A DNA stretch of 48,072 bases, taken from contig CAKTQE010000011.1 of assembly GCA_934593275.1 (NCBI GenBank), positions 1-48,072 on the forward strand, given 5' to 3'. The notes beneath the pieces are model-generated. The model was not told the DNA's origin and did not search any database. It worked only from the letters and a program-made list of their open reading frames with translations. Within the stretch, counting starts at the first letter, position 1, and each line of letters opens with the position of its first letter. Positions 23,238 to 30,625 of the stretch are shown piece after piece. The translations under genes were made by a program, and so were the position numbers. The DNA is from an uncultured Oscillospiraceae bacterium (GTDB lineage Bacteria; Bacillota; Clostridia; Oscillospirales; Oscillospiraceae).

Positions 23238-23948
23238 CTACATTCCACACAATGCTTCCAATTCCCGGATTTCTTCTTCCTTGAGCAGCCGCACCTGGCC
23301 TCTGGGAAGATCTTCTAATTCCAGATTCCCCTCTTTTCTCCGTTCCAGATAGGTAACGGTCATGTTCCGGGCGGCCATCATCCGCCGGACCTGATGATAT
23401 TTCCCCTCACAAACGGTGATCTGGCTCTCCCCCGGTCCCAAAGGCATCAGAGCCGCCGGGAGGCAGACGGTTCCGTCCCGCAGGGTGATGCCCTGGGAAA
23501 AGGCCGTGACGTCCTCCTGCCCCGCCGTACCCTCGTGTCGGGCAAAGTACACCTTGGGTACTTCCTTTTTGGGGCTGATCAGTCGGTGCAGCAGTTCTCC
23601 GTCATTGGTCAGCAGCAACAGGCCCTCCGTTGCCTTATCCAGTCTCCCCACAGGCTTCAAATCCCAGTGCCGCATGTTTTCCGGCAGCAAATCCATAACG
23701 GTTTGATCCCGGGCATCCTCTGTAGCGGTGACATACCCCTGGGGCTTGTTCAGCAGCACCACCCTGCGCTGAAAGCCGCCCATCAGTTCTCCGTCCAGCA
23801 TGATCTGCTGTTTCGTGCCATCGATTTTCAGTGCCGGGTCTTTCACCGGTTTTCCGTCCACCGTGACCAGGCCGGCCTTTAGCATGGCTTTTACCTGACT
23901 CCGGGTACCTGCGCCGCTGTCGCACAAGAATTTATCCAATCGTTCCAT
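23238..23948 (-). CDS. rsuA: rRNA pseudouridine synthase, RsuA family
   Basis: A 236-residue enzyme that converts a uridine to pseudouridine in ribosomal RNA (U516 of 16S rRNA in the type enzyme). The N-terminal S4 RNA-binding domain (about 1-50) begins MERLDKFLCDSGAGTRSQVK. The catalytic Asp is in KPVGRLDKATEGLLLLTNDG, and YHQVRRMMAARNMTVTYLER is the conserved C-terminal motif. Length is normal. It is divergent from the DUF4830 gene with only about 70 bases between them; no clear promoter is visible for either. Confidence 0.95.
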   Translation of the reverse strand: MERLDKFLCDSGAGTRSQVKAMLKAGLVTVDGKPVKDPALKIDGTKQQIMLDGELMGGFQRRVVLLNKPQGYVTATEDARDQTVMDLLPENMRHWDLKPVGRLDKATEGLLLLTNDGELLHRLISPKKEVPKVYFARHEGTAGQEDVTAFSQGITLRDGTVCLPAALMPLGPGESQITVCEGKYHQVRRMMAARNMTVTYLERRKEGNLELEDLPRGQVRLLKEEEIRELEALCGM

Positions 23949-24018
23949 AGCTTCTCCGTTCTATCCCATTGCCCCGGCTCATAAGATTTGACGAAAACAT
24001 TTCGGGAGGGAATGCGAT

Positions 24019-24525
24019 ATGGTTGTATTGACCGCAAAGGTCGATTTCAAAAAATTAATGCTGATTCTGGCCCTTGTGGCTGCTGCCCTGCTGGGGGTGA
24101 TCCTCTTTTTGGGGAACAGCCAACAGACCTTCCGCACCGATCACCAGGACCTGGCCAGCAATGATGGGCGGGTCCATTTTCTCAAAGGCTTCGGCTGGGA
24201 GGTCCAGAACACCCCCAAGGAATCCGGTCAGGTTTTGATCCCTAAGGAGTCCAACGAGGTATTTGACCGGTACAACGCCCTGCAAAAATGCCAGAACTAC
24301 GACCTGAGCAAATTTGCAGGAAAGAAAGTCATGCGCTACGTTTACGAGGTGACCAATTACCCCGGAGCCACCCAGCCGGTATATGCCACGGTACTGGTAT
24401 ATAAAAACCAGGTCGTTGGCGGGGACATCACCAATACGGCCCCCGGCGGAAAAATCCAGGGCTTTGCCTTTCCCTCCGATGCGGCCCCCTCGCCTACGGA
24501 AACCACGATAGGGCCTGCATACTGA
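24019..24525 (+). CDS. Membrane-anchored DUF4830-type protein
   Basis: A 168-residue protein with one N-terminal membrane helix (LMLILALVAAALLGVILFLG, about 13-32) and an extracytoplasmic domain. FLKGFGWEV, VLIPKESNEVFDRYNALQK, YDLSKFAGKKVMRYVYEVTN and YATVLVYKNQVVGGDI match my recollection of DUF4830, a small clostridial domain of unknown role, often next to sporulation or envelope genes. A Ser/Thr/Pro tail ends the protein. GGGAGGG supports the ATG. The next element is the FMN riboswitch; no terminator is visible between them. Confidence 0.85.
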   Translation: MVVLTAKVDFKKLMLILALVAAALLGVILFLGNSQQTFRTDHQDLASNDGRVHFLKGFGWEVQNTPKESGQVLIPKESNEVFDRYNALQKCQNYDLSKFAGKKVMRYVYEVTNYPGATQPVYATVLVYKNQVVGGDITNTAPGGKIQGFAFPSDAAPSPTETTIGPAY

Positions 24526-24551
24526 GGGCAGTATAGCATGAAAAATGGTTC

Positions 24552-24580
24552 TTGACAAGGCCAGGGTTGTGTGCTATGGT
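24552..24580 (+). promoter_or_regulatory. Promoter of the FMN riboswitch-ribU unit
   Basis: Perfect TTGACA, 17 bp, TATGGT, placed about 15-20 bases before the riboswitch. Confidence 0.75.
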
Positions 24581-24598
24581 TAGGACAAGTGAATAACG

Positions 24599-24710
24599 TG
24601 ATCTTCAGGGCGGGGCGAAATTCCCCACCGGCGGTAAAGTCCGCGAACGCGCAAGCGCCGAATCGGTGTGATTCCGATACCGACAGTATAGTCTGGATGG
24701 AAGAAGATAC
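24599..24710 (+). promoter_or_regulatory. FMN riboswitch (RFN element)
   Basis: The conserved RFN core is readable: CAGGGCGGGGCGAAATTCC, CCACCGGCGGTAAAGTCCGC, a variable hairpin, GATTCCGATACCGACAGTAT and AGTCTGGATGGAAGAAGAT. The ends GATCTTC and GAAGA(A)GAT close stem P1. When FMN binds, it is expected to favour the terminator at 24731-24758 and shut off ribU. Confidence 0.96.
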
Positions 24711-24730
24711 GCAAGGAGTTTGCGTTTTCA

Positions 24731-24758
24731 CGCCCTGAGTGTTTGCTCAGGGCGATTT
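24731..24758 (+). terminator. Riboswitch-controlled terminator
   Basis: CGCCCTGAG, a 6-base loop and CTCAGGGCG followed by ATTTTT, lying between the FMN aptamer and the ribU start codon. It is the likely expression platform. Confidence 0.9.
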
Positions 24759-24778
24759 TTACGTTGAGGTGACCAAAA

Positions 24779-25498
24779 ATGAACCAACTACTTACCCAAG
24801 CCAAAGACAATGTAAGCTTTCTTCTGATCACGGCCGTGGTGATTCTGGCCGTGGCCCTGGGAGCCAGACTGACCGAAAATCGGTTTGACCATCTGCGTCA
24901 GGTGACCCCTGCCCGGCGGGTCAGCATTATCGGCATCTGCTCTGCCATTGCCGTGGTGCTGCATGTGCTGGACTTCCCCCTGATTTTCCTGGCCCCGGAA
25001 TTCTACAAGCTGGATTTCTCCGAACTGCCCGTACTGCTGGGCGGCTTCTTCCTGGGACCCAGTGCCGCCGTTGCCATTGAAGGCATTAAAATCCTGCTGA
25101 AGCTCCTGTTAAAGGGTACTTCCACCGCCTTTGTGGGAGACTTCGCCAACTTCTTTGTAGGCTGCTGCTTTGTGCTCCCCGCCACCGTCTGGTATCATCT
25201 GCACAAGAATAAGAAAGGTGCCATTGTTGGCCTGGTCATTGGCACTCTGACCATGACCGTCATCGGCACCGCCTTTAATGCCGTCTATCTCCTGCCCAAA
25301 TTCTCCCAGCTCTACGGCATTCCCATGGAGGCTCTGATCGGCATGGGTACCAAAATCCACGGCAGCATTCACGGGGTATTTTCTTTCGTTGCCCTGTGTG
25401 TGGCCCCTCTGAATCTGATCAAGGGCGGTCTTGTATCTCTGCTGACCATGCTGCTGTACAAGCGGGTGGCAGGCCCTCTGTTCCGGGTACACGAATAA
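24779..25498 (+). CDS. ribU: Riboflavin ECF transporter S component RibU
   Basis: A 239-residue membrane protein that binds riboflavin and is energised by a shared ECF module. It has six hydrophobic segments. Signature stretches are RVSIIGICSAIAVVLHVLDF, EFYKLDFSELPVLLGGFFLG and IEGIKILLKLLLKGT, all typical of RibU. The FMN riboswitch directly upstream independently supports the substrate. No EcfA or EcfT gene is adjacent, so it relies on one encoded elsewhere. The N-terminal extra helix before the S-component core is a little longer than usual. Confidence 0.95.
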   Translation: MNQLLTQAKDNVSFLLITAVVILAVALGARLTENRFDHLRQVTPARRVSIIGICSAIAVVLHVLDFPLIFLAPEFYKLDFSELPVLLGGFFLGPSAAVAIEGIKILLKLLLKGTSTAFVGDFANFFVGCCFVLPATVWYHLHKNKKGAIVGLVIGTLTMTVIGTAFNAVYLLPKFSQLYGIPMEALIGMGTKIHGSIHGVFSFVALCVAPLNLIKGGLVSLLTMLLYKRVAGPLFRVHE

Positions 25499-25509
25499 GA
25501 CGCGTTTTT

Positions 25510-25541
25510 CGTCCAAGGGTACGCCCTTGGACGAATTTTTT
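25510..25541 (+). terminator. Terminator after ribU
   Basis: A perfect 10-bp stem (25510-25519 with 25524-25533) capped by a TACG tetraloop, followed by AATTTTTTC. Confidence 0.92.
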
Positions 25542-25629
25542 CTTTATTTTTTTAAGGGAACGCTGTATAATAAAGCCAAAAAGCCGGAATACCCCTACCC
25601 AGGAGTAGCCGGTAAGGGAGGAAAACATA

Positions 25630-26637
25630 ATGGAATATGTTACATTGGGAAAAACCGGCCTGAACGTGTCCCGGCTGGGCTTCGGCGGCATCCCCATTCA
25701 GCGCATTGACCGGGAGGGAACCAAGCACTTGATGCAAAAGCTCCTGGATGCCGGTATCAACTACATTGATACGGCCCGGGGCTATACCGTCAGCGAAGAA
25801 TACTTAGGCTATGGCCTGGAGGGCATTCGGGAGCATTTTATTCTTGCCACCAAAGGCAGAGGCTGGACCCGGGCGGAAATGGCAGAAAACGTGGAAATTT
25901 CTCTTAAAAATCTCCGCACAGACTATATTGACCTCTACCAGTTTCATAACCCTTCTCTCCAGGAGTTGGAGATCATCACCGCCCCAGGAGGCGCGTTGGA
26001 AGCCCTGCAGGAAGCCAAGGCTTCCGGGAAAATCCGGCACATTGGCATCACCGCCCACTCTACGGAGGTTTTTGAAAAGGCTTTGGAGCTTCCCTGGGTG
26101 GAAACCGTCATGTTCCCTTACAATATTGTAGAGAATCAGGGAGAAGCCCTCATCCAAAGCTGCAAGAAAAAGAACATCGGCTTTATCTGTATGAAGCCCC
26201 TGGCCGGCGGTGCTATTGAGGATGCCACCCTGGCCCTGCGGTACATCGTCCAGAATCCCTGCGTCAGTGTTGTGATCCCCGGTATGGCCGAACCCAGAGA
26301 ATTGGAAGAGAATCTGGCTGCCGCTTCCAACACCGCCCCTTTGAGTCAGGAGGAGCTGCAAAAAATCCAGAGCATCCGGAACCAGCTGGGTACCCAGTTC
26401 TGCCGTCGGTGCAACTACTGCGCCCCCTGCACCGTGGGCATTCAAATCCCCCAGGTCTTTGTGCTGGAAGGATACCTGACCCGCTACGGTCTGGCAGATT
26501 GGGCCAAGGGCCGGTATACCGACATGCGAGCCAAAGCCTCTGACTGCATCCAATGCGGAGCCTGTGAGGACCGCTGCCCCTATCATCTGCCCATCCGGCA
26601 AATGATGCAGCAGGTGGCAGAAAAGTTTGGTAAATAA
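25630..26637 (+). CDS. Aldo/keto reductase with C-terminal 4Fe-4S ferredoxin motifs
   Basis: A 335-residue protein. Residues 1-250 form an aldo/keto reductase barrel: the start MEYVTLGKTGLNVSRLGFGG, the catalytic region NYIDTARGYTVSEEYLG (Asp and Tyr), IRHIGITAHS and the NADPH-site region around SVVIPGM are all readable. The C-terminus adds a cysteine-rich part: CRRCNYCAPC and CIQCGACEDRCPYHLP, the last being a 4Fe-4S motif. Fusions of this kind are common in anaerobes, and the physiological substrate is unknown. A TATAAT at about 25574 suggests its promoter; GGGAGG supports the start. Confidence 0.94.
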   Translation: MEYVTLGKTGLNVSRLGFGGIPIQRIDREGTKHLMQKLLDAGINYIDTARGYTVSEEYLGYGLEGIREHFILATKGRGWTRAEMAENVEISLKNLRTDYIDLYQFHNPSLQELEIITAPGGALEALQEAKASGKIRHIGITAHSTEVFEKALELPWVETVMFPYNIVENQGEALIQSCKKKNIGFICMKPLAGGAIEDATLALRYIVQNPCVSVVIPGMAEPRELEENLAAASNTAPLSQEELQKIQSIRNQLGTQFCRRCNYCAPCTVGIQIPQVFVLEGYLTRYGLADWAKGRYTDMRAKASDCIQCGACEDRCPYHLPIRQMMQQVAEKFGK

Positions 26638-26677
26638 AAAATTTGACCGTCTTTTCTGAAAGGCGGTCAAATTTTTT
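26635..26677. terminator. Bidirectional terminator
   Basis: The arms (AAAATTTGACCG and CGGTCAAATTTT) pair over 12-14 bases with an additional partly paired loop; A tract on the left, T tract on the right. It separates the aldo/keto reductase from the convergent serA. Confidence 0.9.
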
Positions 26678-26684
26678 ATGCTAT

Positions 26685-27848
26685 TTACTTGATTACGCGG
26701 ACCCGCAGAACCCCTTGGATGCTCCGGAGACCTTCTACCAGGTTTTGGGACGGTCTGTGGTCCAGATCCAGCATGGTATAGGCGTATTCTCCACGGCTCT
26801 TGTTCATCAGCCCGGCAATGTTCACGTTTTCCCCTGCCAGTGCCGTTGTGAACCGGCCCAGGGAATTGGGGATGTTCCTGTGGAGGATGGTGATCCGGCC
26901 CTCGCTGGTGCAAATGCCCATATCGCAGTTGGGGAAATTTACGGAATTGACAATATTTCCGTTTTCCAGATAATTCATCACCTGGGCTACGGCCATTTTG
27001 GCACAGTTGTCCTCAGATTCCTCGGTAGACGCCCCCAAATGGGGGATAGCGATGCAGCCCGGCATGGCAGCCGTTTTTTCATTGGGAAAATCCGTAATGT
27101 ACCGGCGGACCTTTCCGGAAGCCAAGGCCCTGGCCATAGCCTCGTCATCTACCAATAGATCCCGGGCAAAATTCAGAATGATGACTCCGTCTTTCATTTT
27201 GTCCAGGGTCTCGGCGTTGATCATCTTCTTGGTGTCCTCCACCAGGGGCGTGTGGAGGGAGATCACATCACAAGTGGAGAAAATTTCATCTCTGGTGTTG
27301 ACGTGGTGGACTTGGCTGTCCAGATGCCAGGCGGCATCTACGGACAAAAAAGGGTCACAGCCGTAAACCTGCATCCCCAGCCTCCGGGCGGCGTTGGCAA
27401 AGGGGCCTCCCACCGCTCCAAGACCGATGACGCCCAGTTTCCGGCCCAAAATTTCATGGCCCGCAAACCGGGATTTTTCCTTTTCCACCTGTTTGGCAAT
27501 ATCCGGGCTACCAGCCATGGACCGCACCCACTCAATGCCCCCTACTACATCCCGGCAGCCTAGCAGCAGACCGCAGAGGGTCAGCTCCATCACGCTGCGG
27601 GCATTGGCACCGGGGGTATTGAACACCACAATGCCCTGCTCCGCGCACCGGCTCAGCGGAATATTATTGACTCCTGCCCCAGCCCGGGCTACCGCCAGGA
27701 GGTTTTCAGAAAAAGTCATCTCCTGCATAGGCGCGCTGCGCACCAGCAAAGCCTGGGCCTCCTCTACACAGTCAGAAACCCGATAGTTCTCCGTCCAAAG
27801 TGCCGTACCCTTGGGGGAAATCTTATTGAGATAGTTCACCTGAAACAT
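26685..27848 (-). CDS. serA: D-3-phosphoglycerate dehydrogenase SerA
   Basis: SerA oxidises 3-phosphoglycerate to 3-phosphohydroxypyruvate, the first step of serine synthesis. The 387-residue protein has an NAD-binding motif LGVIGLGAVGGPFANAARRL, the catalytic Arg region ILNFARDLLVDD, Glu in GKVRRYITDFP context and the His in IPHLGASTEESEDN. A C-terminal ACT domain (about 315-385, ITILHRNIPNSLGRFTTAL) may bind serine for feedback. The ATG at 27848 is best placed for AGAGGA; the ATG two codons earlier has no spacing. Last gene of apgM-serC-serA. Confidence 0.96.
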   Translation of the reverse strand: MFQVNYLNKISPKGTALWTENYRVSDCVEEAQALLVRSAPMQEMTFSENLLAVARAGAGVNNIPLSRCAEQGIVVFNTPGANARSVMELTLCGLLLGCRDVVGGIEWVRSMAGSPDIAKQVEKEKSRFAGHEILGRKLGVIGLGAVGGPFANAARRLGMQVYGCDPFLSVDAAWHLDSQVHHVNTRDEIFSTCDVISLHTPLVEDTKKMINAETLDKMKDGVIILNFARDLLVDDEAMARALASGKVRRYITDFPNEKTAAMPGCIAIPHLGASTEESEDNCAKMAVAQVMNYLENGNIVNSVNFPNCDMGICTSEGRITILHRNIPNSLGRFTTALAGENVNIAGLMNKSRGEYAYTMLDLDHRPSQNLVEGLRSIQGVLRVRVIK

Positions 27849-27884
27849 GGTCATTCCTCTTTTCTATGGGGTATGAAAGCGATA

Positions 27885-28964
27885 TTAAAGCTTTTCTTCA
27901 AAGTCCGCCATAAACTCCGTCAGCTTCTGAACGCCCTCTATGGGCATGGCGTTATAAATGCTGGCCCGCATACCGCCCACACTGCGGTGTCCTTTCAGAT
28001 TGACGAAGCCCGCCGCCCCGGCCTGGGCAACAAACCGGGCATCCAACTCCGGGTCACCGGTGACAAAGGTCACGTTCATCAGGGAGCGGTCCTTTTTCTC
28101 CACCTGATTGTGAAAGACCTTGCTGGAATCCAGGAAATCATAAAGAATGGCGGCTTTTTTCTGATTGTAGCTCTGCATGGCTTCCAGCCCGCCCAGGCCC
28201 AGCAGCCACTTGAATACCTTTCCGCAGATATAAATACCATAGGCAGGTGGGGTATTGTACATAGAGCCGTTATCGGCATGGGTTTTATACCGGAGCATGG
28301 TAGGCGTACCGGGCCAGACATCCTCCCGAATCAGGTCTTCCCGGATAATGGCGATGACCACACCGGCGGGGCCTACGTTTTTCTGTGCGCCGCCATAGAG
28401 CATTCCATAATCCGTCACCCGCAGGGGTTCCGACAGGAAGCAGGAGGACACATCCGCCACCAGGGGCTTTCCCTTGGTATTGGGCAGGGTCTTGAATTTG
28501 GTGCCGTAAATGGTGTTGTTCTCACAGATATATACGTAGTCACTGTTTTCCCCAATGGGCAAGTCCCTGCAATCGGGAATGTAGGTAAAATTCTTATCCG
28601 CAGAGGATGCCACAGCGTTGGCCTGGCCAAACAGCTGGGCCTCTTTCCAGGCTTTCTTGGCAAACTGGCCTGTGATGATATAGTCCGCCACCCCGCTGTG
28701 CATCAGGTTCATGGGAACCATGGCAAACTGCTGACTGGCTCCCCCCTGTAGGAACAGAACCTTGTAGTTGTCCGGAATGCCCATCAAGGTCCGCAGGTCT
28801 GCTTCCGCCTCATCAAAAATCTGCTGGTAGGGCTTGGAGCGATGGCTCATCTCCATAACGGACATGCCGGTACCCCGGTAATCCATCATTTCCCGGGCGG
28901 CTTCTTCCAGTACAGGCTCCGGCAGCACTCCGGGTCCGGCGGAAAAATTATATACTCTAGCCAT
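27885..28964 (-). CDS. serC: Phosphoserine aminotransferase SerC
   Basis: SerC converts 3-phosphohydroxypyruvate plus glutamate to phosphoserine. The 359-residue PLP enzyme starts ARVYNFSAGPGVLPEPVLEE and has MSVMEMSHRSKPYQQI, FLQGGASQQFAMVP, VADVSSCFLS with the Asp and YGGAQKNVGPAG with the Schiff-base Lys (about residue 195), and GHRSVGGMRASIYNAMP near the end. All are family hallmarks. AAAGGAG with 8-base spacing supports the start, 15 bases after apgM. Confidence 0.97.
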   Translation of the reverse strand: MARVYNFSAGPGVLPEPVLEEAAREMMDYRGTGMSVMEMSHRSKPYQQIFDEAEADLRTLMGIPDNYKVLFLQGGASQQFAMVPMNLMHSGVADYIITGQFAKKAWKEAQLFGQANAVASSADKNFTYIPDCRDLPIGENSDYVYICENNTIYGTKFKTLPNTKGKPLVADVSSCFLSEPLRVTDYGMLYGGAQKNVGPAGVVIAIIREDLIREDVWPGTPTMLRYKTHADNGSMYNTPPAYGIYICGKVFKWLLGLGGLEAMQSYNQKKAAILYDFLDSSKVFHNQVEKKDRSLMNVTFVTGDPELDARFVAQAGAAGFVNLKGHRSVGGMRASIYNAMPIEGVQKLTEFMADFEEKL

Positions 28965-28979
28965 GGCAATGGCTCCTTT

Positions 28980-30176
28980 CTAATGAATCAGTTGGTTCAG
29001 AAGACGAAACCCCTCCGGCTGGAAATTGCCGGTTTGGGCCGCTTCCTCTTCGGTGAACTTTGCAAGCTTCTTTTCCTGTCTTGTGGAATCAAAAAGCAGA
29101 TAGGGAACCGGTTCCCCGGTATGGGTCCGCAAGCGGATGGGTGTGGGATGATCCGGCAAAATCAGCATCCGGTATTCTTCCCCAGAATCATCCAATGCCT
29201 TTTTGAGCGGAGCGATCAAACGGCTGTCCAGGTCCTCAATGGAACGGACCTTTTCAGGAATCAACCCTTGGTGGCCCATTTCATCCGGGGCCTCCACATG
29301 GACATAGACGAAATCGCAGCCGTCTTCCAAAAGGGCCTTGGCGGCGGCAGCGGCCTTTCCCTCATAATTGGTATCGATGGAACCGGTAGCACCGGGAACA
29401 CGGTAAACCTCCATACCAGCCCCCACGGCAATGCCTTTCAGCAAGTCCACGGCAGAGATCATGGCCCCTTTCAGGCCGGTTTTTTCCCGGAAGTTTTGCA
29501 GACTGGGCTTGGTTCCGGCACCCCAGAACCAGAGGGAATTGGCTTTGTTCTTACCCTGCCCTGCCCGCTGCTGATTCAGCGGATGGGCATCCAGAATGGG
29601 GAAGCTTTTTTCCATCATCTCTTTCAGCCTTTGCTCCTGAGGCAGCCAGGGACCGATAACCGTCCCCAAATGGTCGTGGGGCGGCTCCATAGGAACCACT
29701 TTTCCCTGCTTCCATACCATAATATGCCGATAGCTGGTACCGGTGTAAAAAGAAATATCCTCAGAATCAAAGGCCTGACGAATGGAGTCCATCAGGATGT
29801 CCGCATCCTCCGTACTGATTTCACCGGAGCTGTGATCCAGAATTTTCTTCTCCCGGTATGGCTCCTGCTCCGTCAGCGTTACCAGGTTGCAGCGGAAAAT
29901 CACGTCCTCCGGCTCCATGGAAACACCCACACTCAAAGCTTCCAAGGGAGATCGTCCCGAATAACACCGCCTGGGGTCATAGCCCAGGACAGAAAGATTG
30001 GCAACATCTGAGCCGGGGGCCATGCCCTCCGGTACATTCTGCACCATGCCCATGGTACCCTGACAGGCCATGCTGTCCATACAAGGGGTTTTGGCATAGT
30101 CCAAAGGGGTCTTTCCATCCAGCGACTCCATCGGCTCATCGGCCATGCCGTCACCCAAAATGACCACATACTTCAT
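28980..30176 (-). CDS. apgM: Cofactor-independent phosphoglycerate mutase-like (ApgM family)
   Basis: A 398-residue member of the alkaline-phosphatase superfamily. VVILGDGMADEPM holds the first metal-site Asp and MAPGSDVANLSVLGYDP the phosphorylated Ser, with VHVEAPDEMGHQG and ILPDHPTPIRLRTHTGEPVP supplying the remaining Asp/His ligands. Related proteins are either 2,3-bisphosphoglycerate-independent phosphoglycerate mutases or homoserine kinase-like enzymes. It leads the serine operon, where it could supply or drain 3-phosphoglycerate; a phosphatase role on phosphoserine is also possible because no serB is in view. The ATG at 30176 follows GGGAGG. Confidence 0.93.
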   Translation of the reverse strand: MKYVVILGDGMADEPMESLDGKTPLDYAKTPCMDSMACQGTMGMVQNVPEGMAPGSDVANLSVLGYDPRRCYSGRSPLEALSVGVSMEPEDVIFRCNLVTLTEQEPYREKKILDHSSGEISTEDADILMDSIRQAFDSEDISFYTGTSYRHIMVWKQGKVVPMEPPHDHLGTVIGPWLPQEQRLKEMMEKSFPILDAHPLNQQRAGQGKNKANSLWFWGAGTKPSLQNFREKTGLKGAMISAVDLLKGIAVGAGMEVYRVPGATGSIDTNYEGKAAAAAKALLEDGCDFVYVHVEAPDEMGHQGLIPEKVRSIEDLDSRLIAPLKKALDDSGEEYRMLILPDHPTPIRLRTHTGEPVPYLLFDSTRQEKKLAKFTEEEAAQTGNFQPEGFRLLNQLIH

Positions 30177-30197
30177 TCGAAACGCTCCCTCCCACGG

Positions 30198-30211
30198 TGG
30201 ACAATTGTCCA
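30198..30211. promoter_or_regulatory. Perfect 14-bp palindrome in the serine operon leader
   Basis: TGGACAATTGTCCA reads the same on both strands. It lies just downstream of the promoter's expected start site and 21 bases before the apgM ATG. The half-site GGACAAT occurs again, in the same minus-strand orientation, a short distance upstream. It is a likely operator for an unknown regulator. Confidence 0.5.
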
Positions 30212-30227
30212 CAAAGATGATTGTCCT

Positions 30228-30256
30228 ATCATACCACCGGTTTCCTCAGAAAGCAA
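30228..30256 (-). promoter_or_regulatory. Promoter of the apgM-serC-serA operon
   Basis: On the minus strand, TTGCTT, 17 bp, TATGAT, about 50 bases upstream of the apgM start. Confidence 0.7.
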
Positions 30257-30260
30257 CCTG

Positions 30261-30290
30261 CAATTTTGAAATTTTGGAATTTCAAAATTG
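30261..30290. repeat. Perfect AT-rich inverted repeat upstream of the serine operon promoter
   Basis: CAATTTTGAAATT and its complement form 13-bp arms around a TTGG loop, 4 bases upstream of the -35 box and 11 bases past the tRNA-Gly terminator. It may be a second terminator-like element or a protein site. Confidence 0.6.
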
Positions 30291-30301
30291 GGTATAAAAA
30301 A

Positions 30302-30325
30302 AGAGACCTGCAAAAGCAGATCTCT
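30302..30325 (-). terminator. Terminator of the first tRNA-Gly gene
   Basis: On the minus strand, AGAGATCTGC, TTTT, GCAGGTCTCT followed by TTTTT. It begins 5 bases past the tRNA CCA end. Confidence 0.88.
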
Positions 30326-30329
30326 TATA

Positions 30330-30405
30330 TGGAGCGGGTGACGAGGCTCGAACTCGCTACCTCCACCTTGGCAAGGTGGCGCTCTACCGGATGAGCTACA
30401 CCCGC
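30330..30405 (-). tRNA. tRNA-Gly (anticodon GCC), copy 2
   Basis: Acceptor arms GCGGGTG and CACCCGC, discriminator T and encoded CCA. The anticodon loop TTGCCAA between CACC-type arms gives GCC. The mature sequence is identical to the copy at 30502-30577. Confidence 0.96.
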
Positions 30406-30417
30406 GGGACAAGACAC

Positions 30418-30445
30418 ATTATAACACATTTTCAGAAAATGTCAA
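30418..30445 (-). promoter_or_regulatory. Promoter of tRNA-Gly copy 2
   Basis: On the minus strand, perfect TTGACA, 16 bp, perfect TATAAT, 12 bases before the tRNA. Confidence 0.9.
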
Positions 30446-30474
30446 CAACTTTTTTAAGCTTTTGAAAAAAGAAA

Positions 30475-30498
30475 AGAGACCCGCAAAAGCGAATCTCT
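30475..30498 (-). terminator. Terminator of the second tRNA-Gly gene
   Basis: On the minus strand, AGAGATTCGC, TTTT, GCGGGTCTCT followed by a T-rich stretch. It resembles the hairpin at 30302-30325. Confidence 0.85.
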
Positions 30499-30501
30499 TT
30501 T

Positions 30502-30577
30502 TGGAGCGGGTGACGAGGCTCGAACTCGCTACCTCCACCTTGGCAAGGTGGCGCTCTACCGGATGAGCTACACCCGC
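30502..30577 (-). tRNA. tRNA-Gly (anticodon GCC), copy 1
   Basis: Same 76-base sequence, including CCA, as the copy at 30330-30405. It has its own promoter and terminator, so the unit was duplicated as a whole. Confidence 0.96.
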
Positions 30578-30590
30578 AGGGAACTTCTGT

Positions 30591-30618
30591 ATTATAACAG
30601 AAAATTCCAGATTGTCAA
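30591..30618 (-). promoter_or_regulatory. Promoter of tRNA-Gly copy 1
   Basis: On the minus strand, perfect TTGACA, 16 bp, perfect TATAAT, 13 bases before the tRNA. Confidence 0.9.
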
Positions 30619-30625
30619 GCATTTT

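Noticed and set aside
28980..30330. T-box leader for the serine operon
   Set aside because: No T-box sequence or specifier-like structure could be read; only a palindrome and an inverted repeat are present.
30419..30622. Minus-strand small frame over the tRNA-Gly genes, and the N-terminal extension of the GNAT frame over tRNA-Leu
   Set aside because: These read through tRNA sequence (VAHPVERHLAKVEVASSSLV and GVRVPSLAP are typical tRNA translations).
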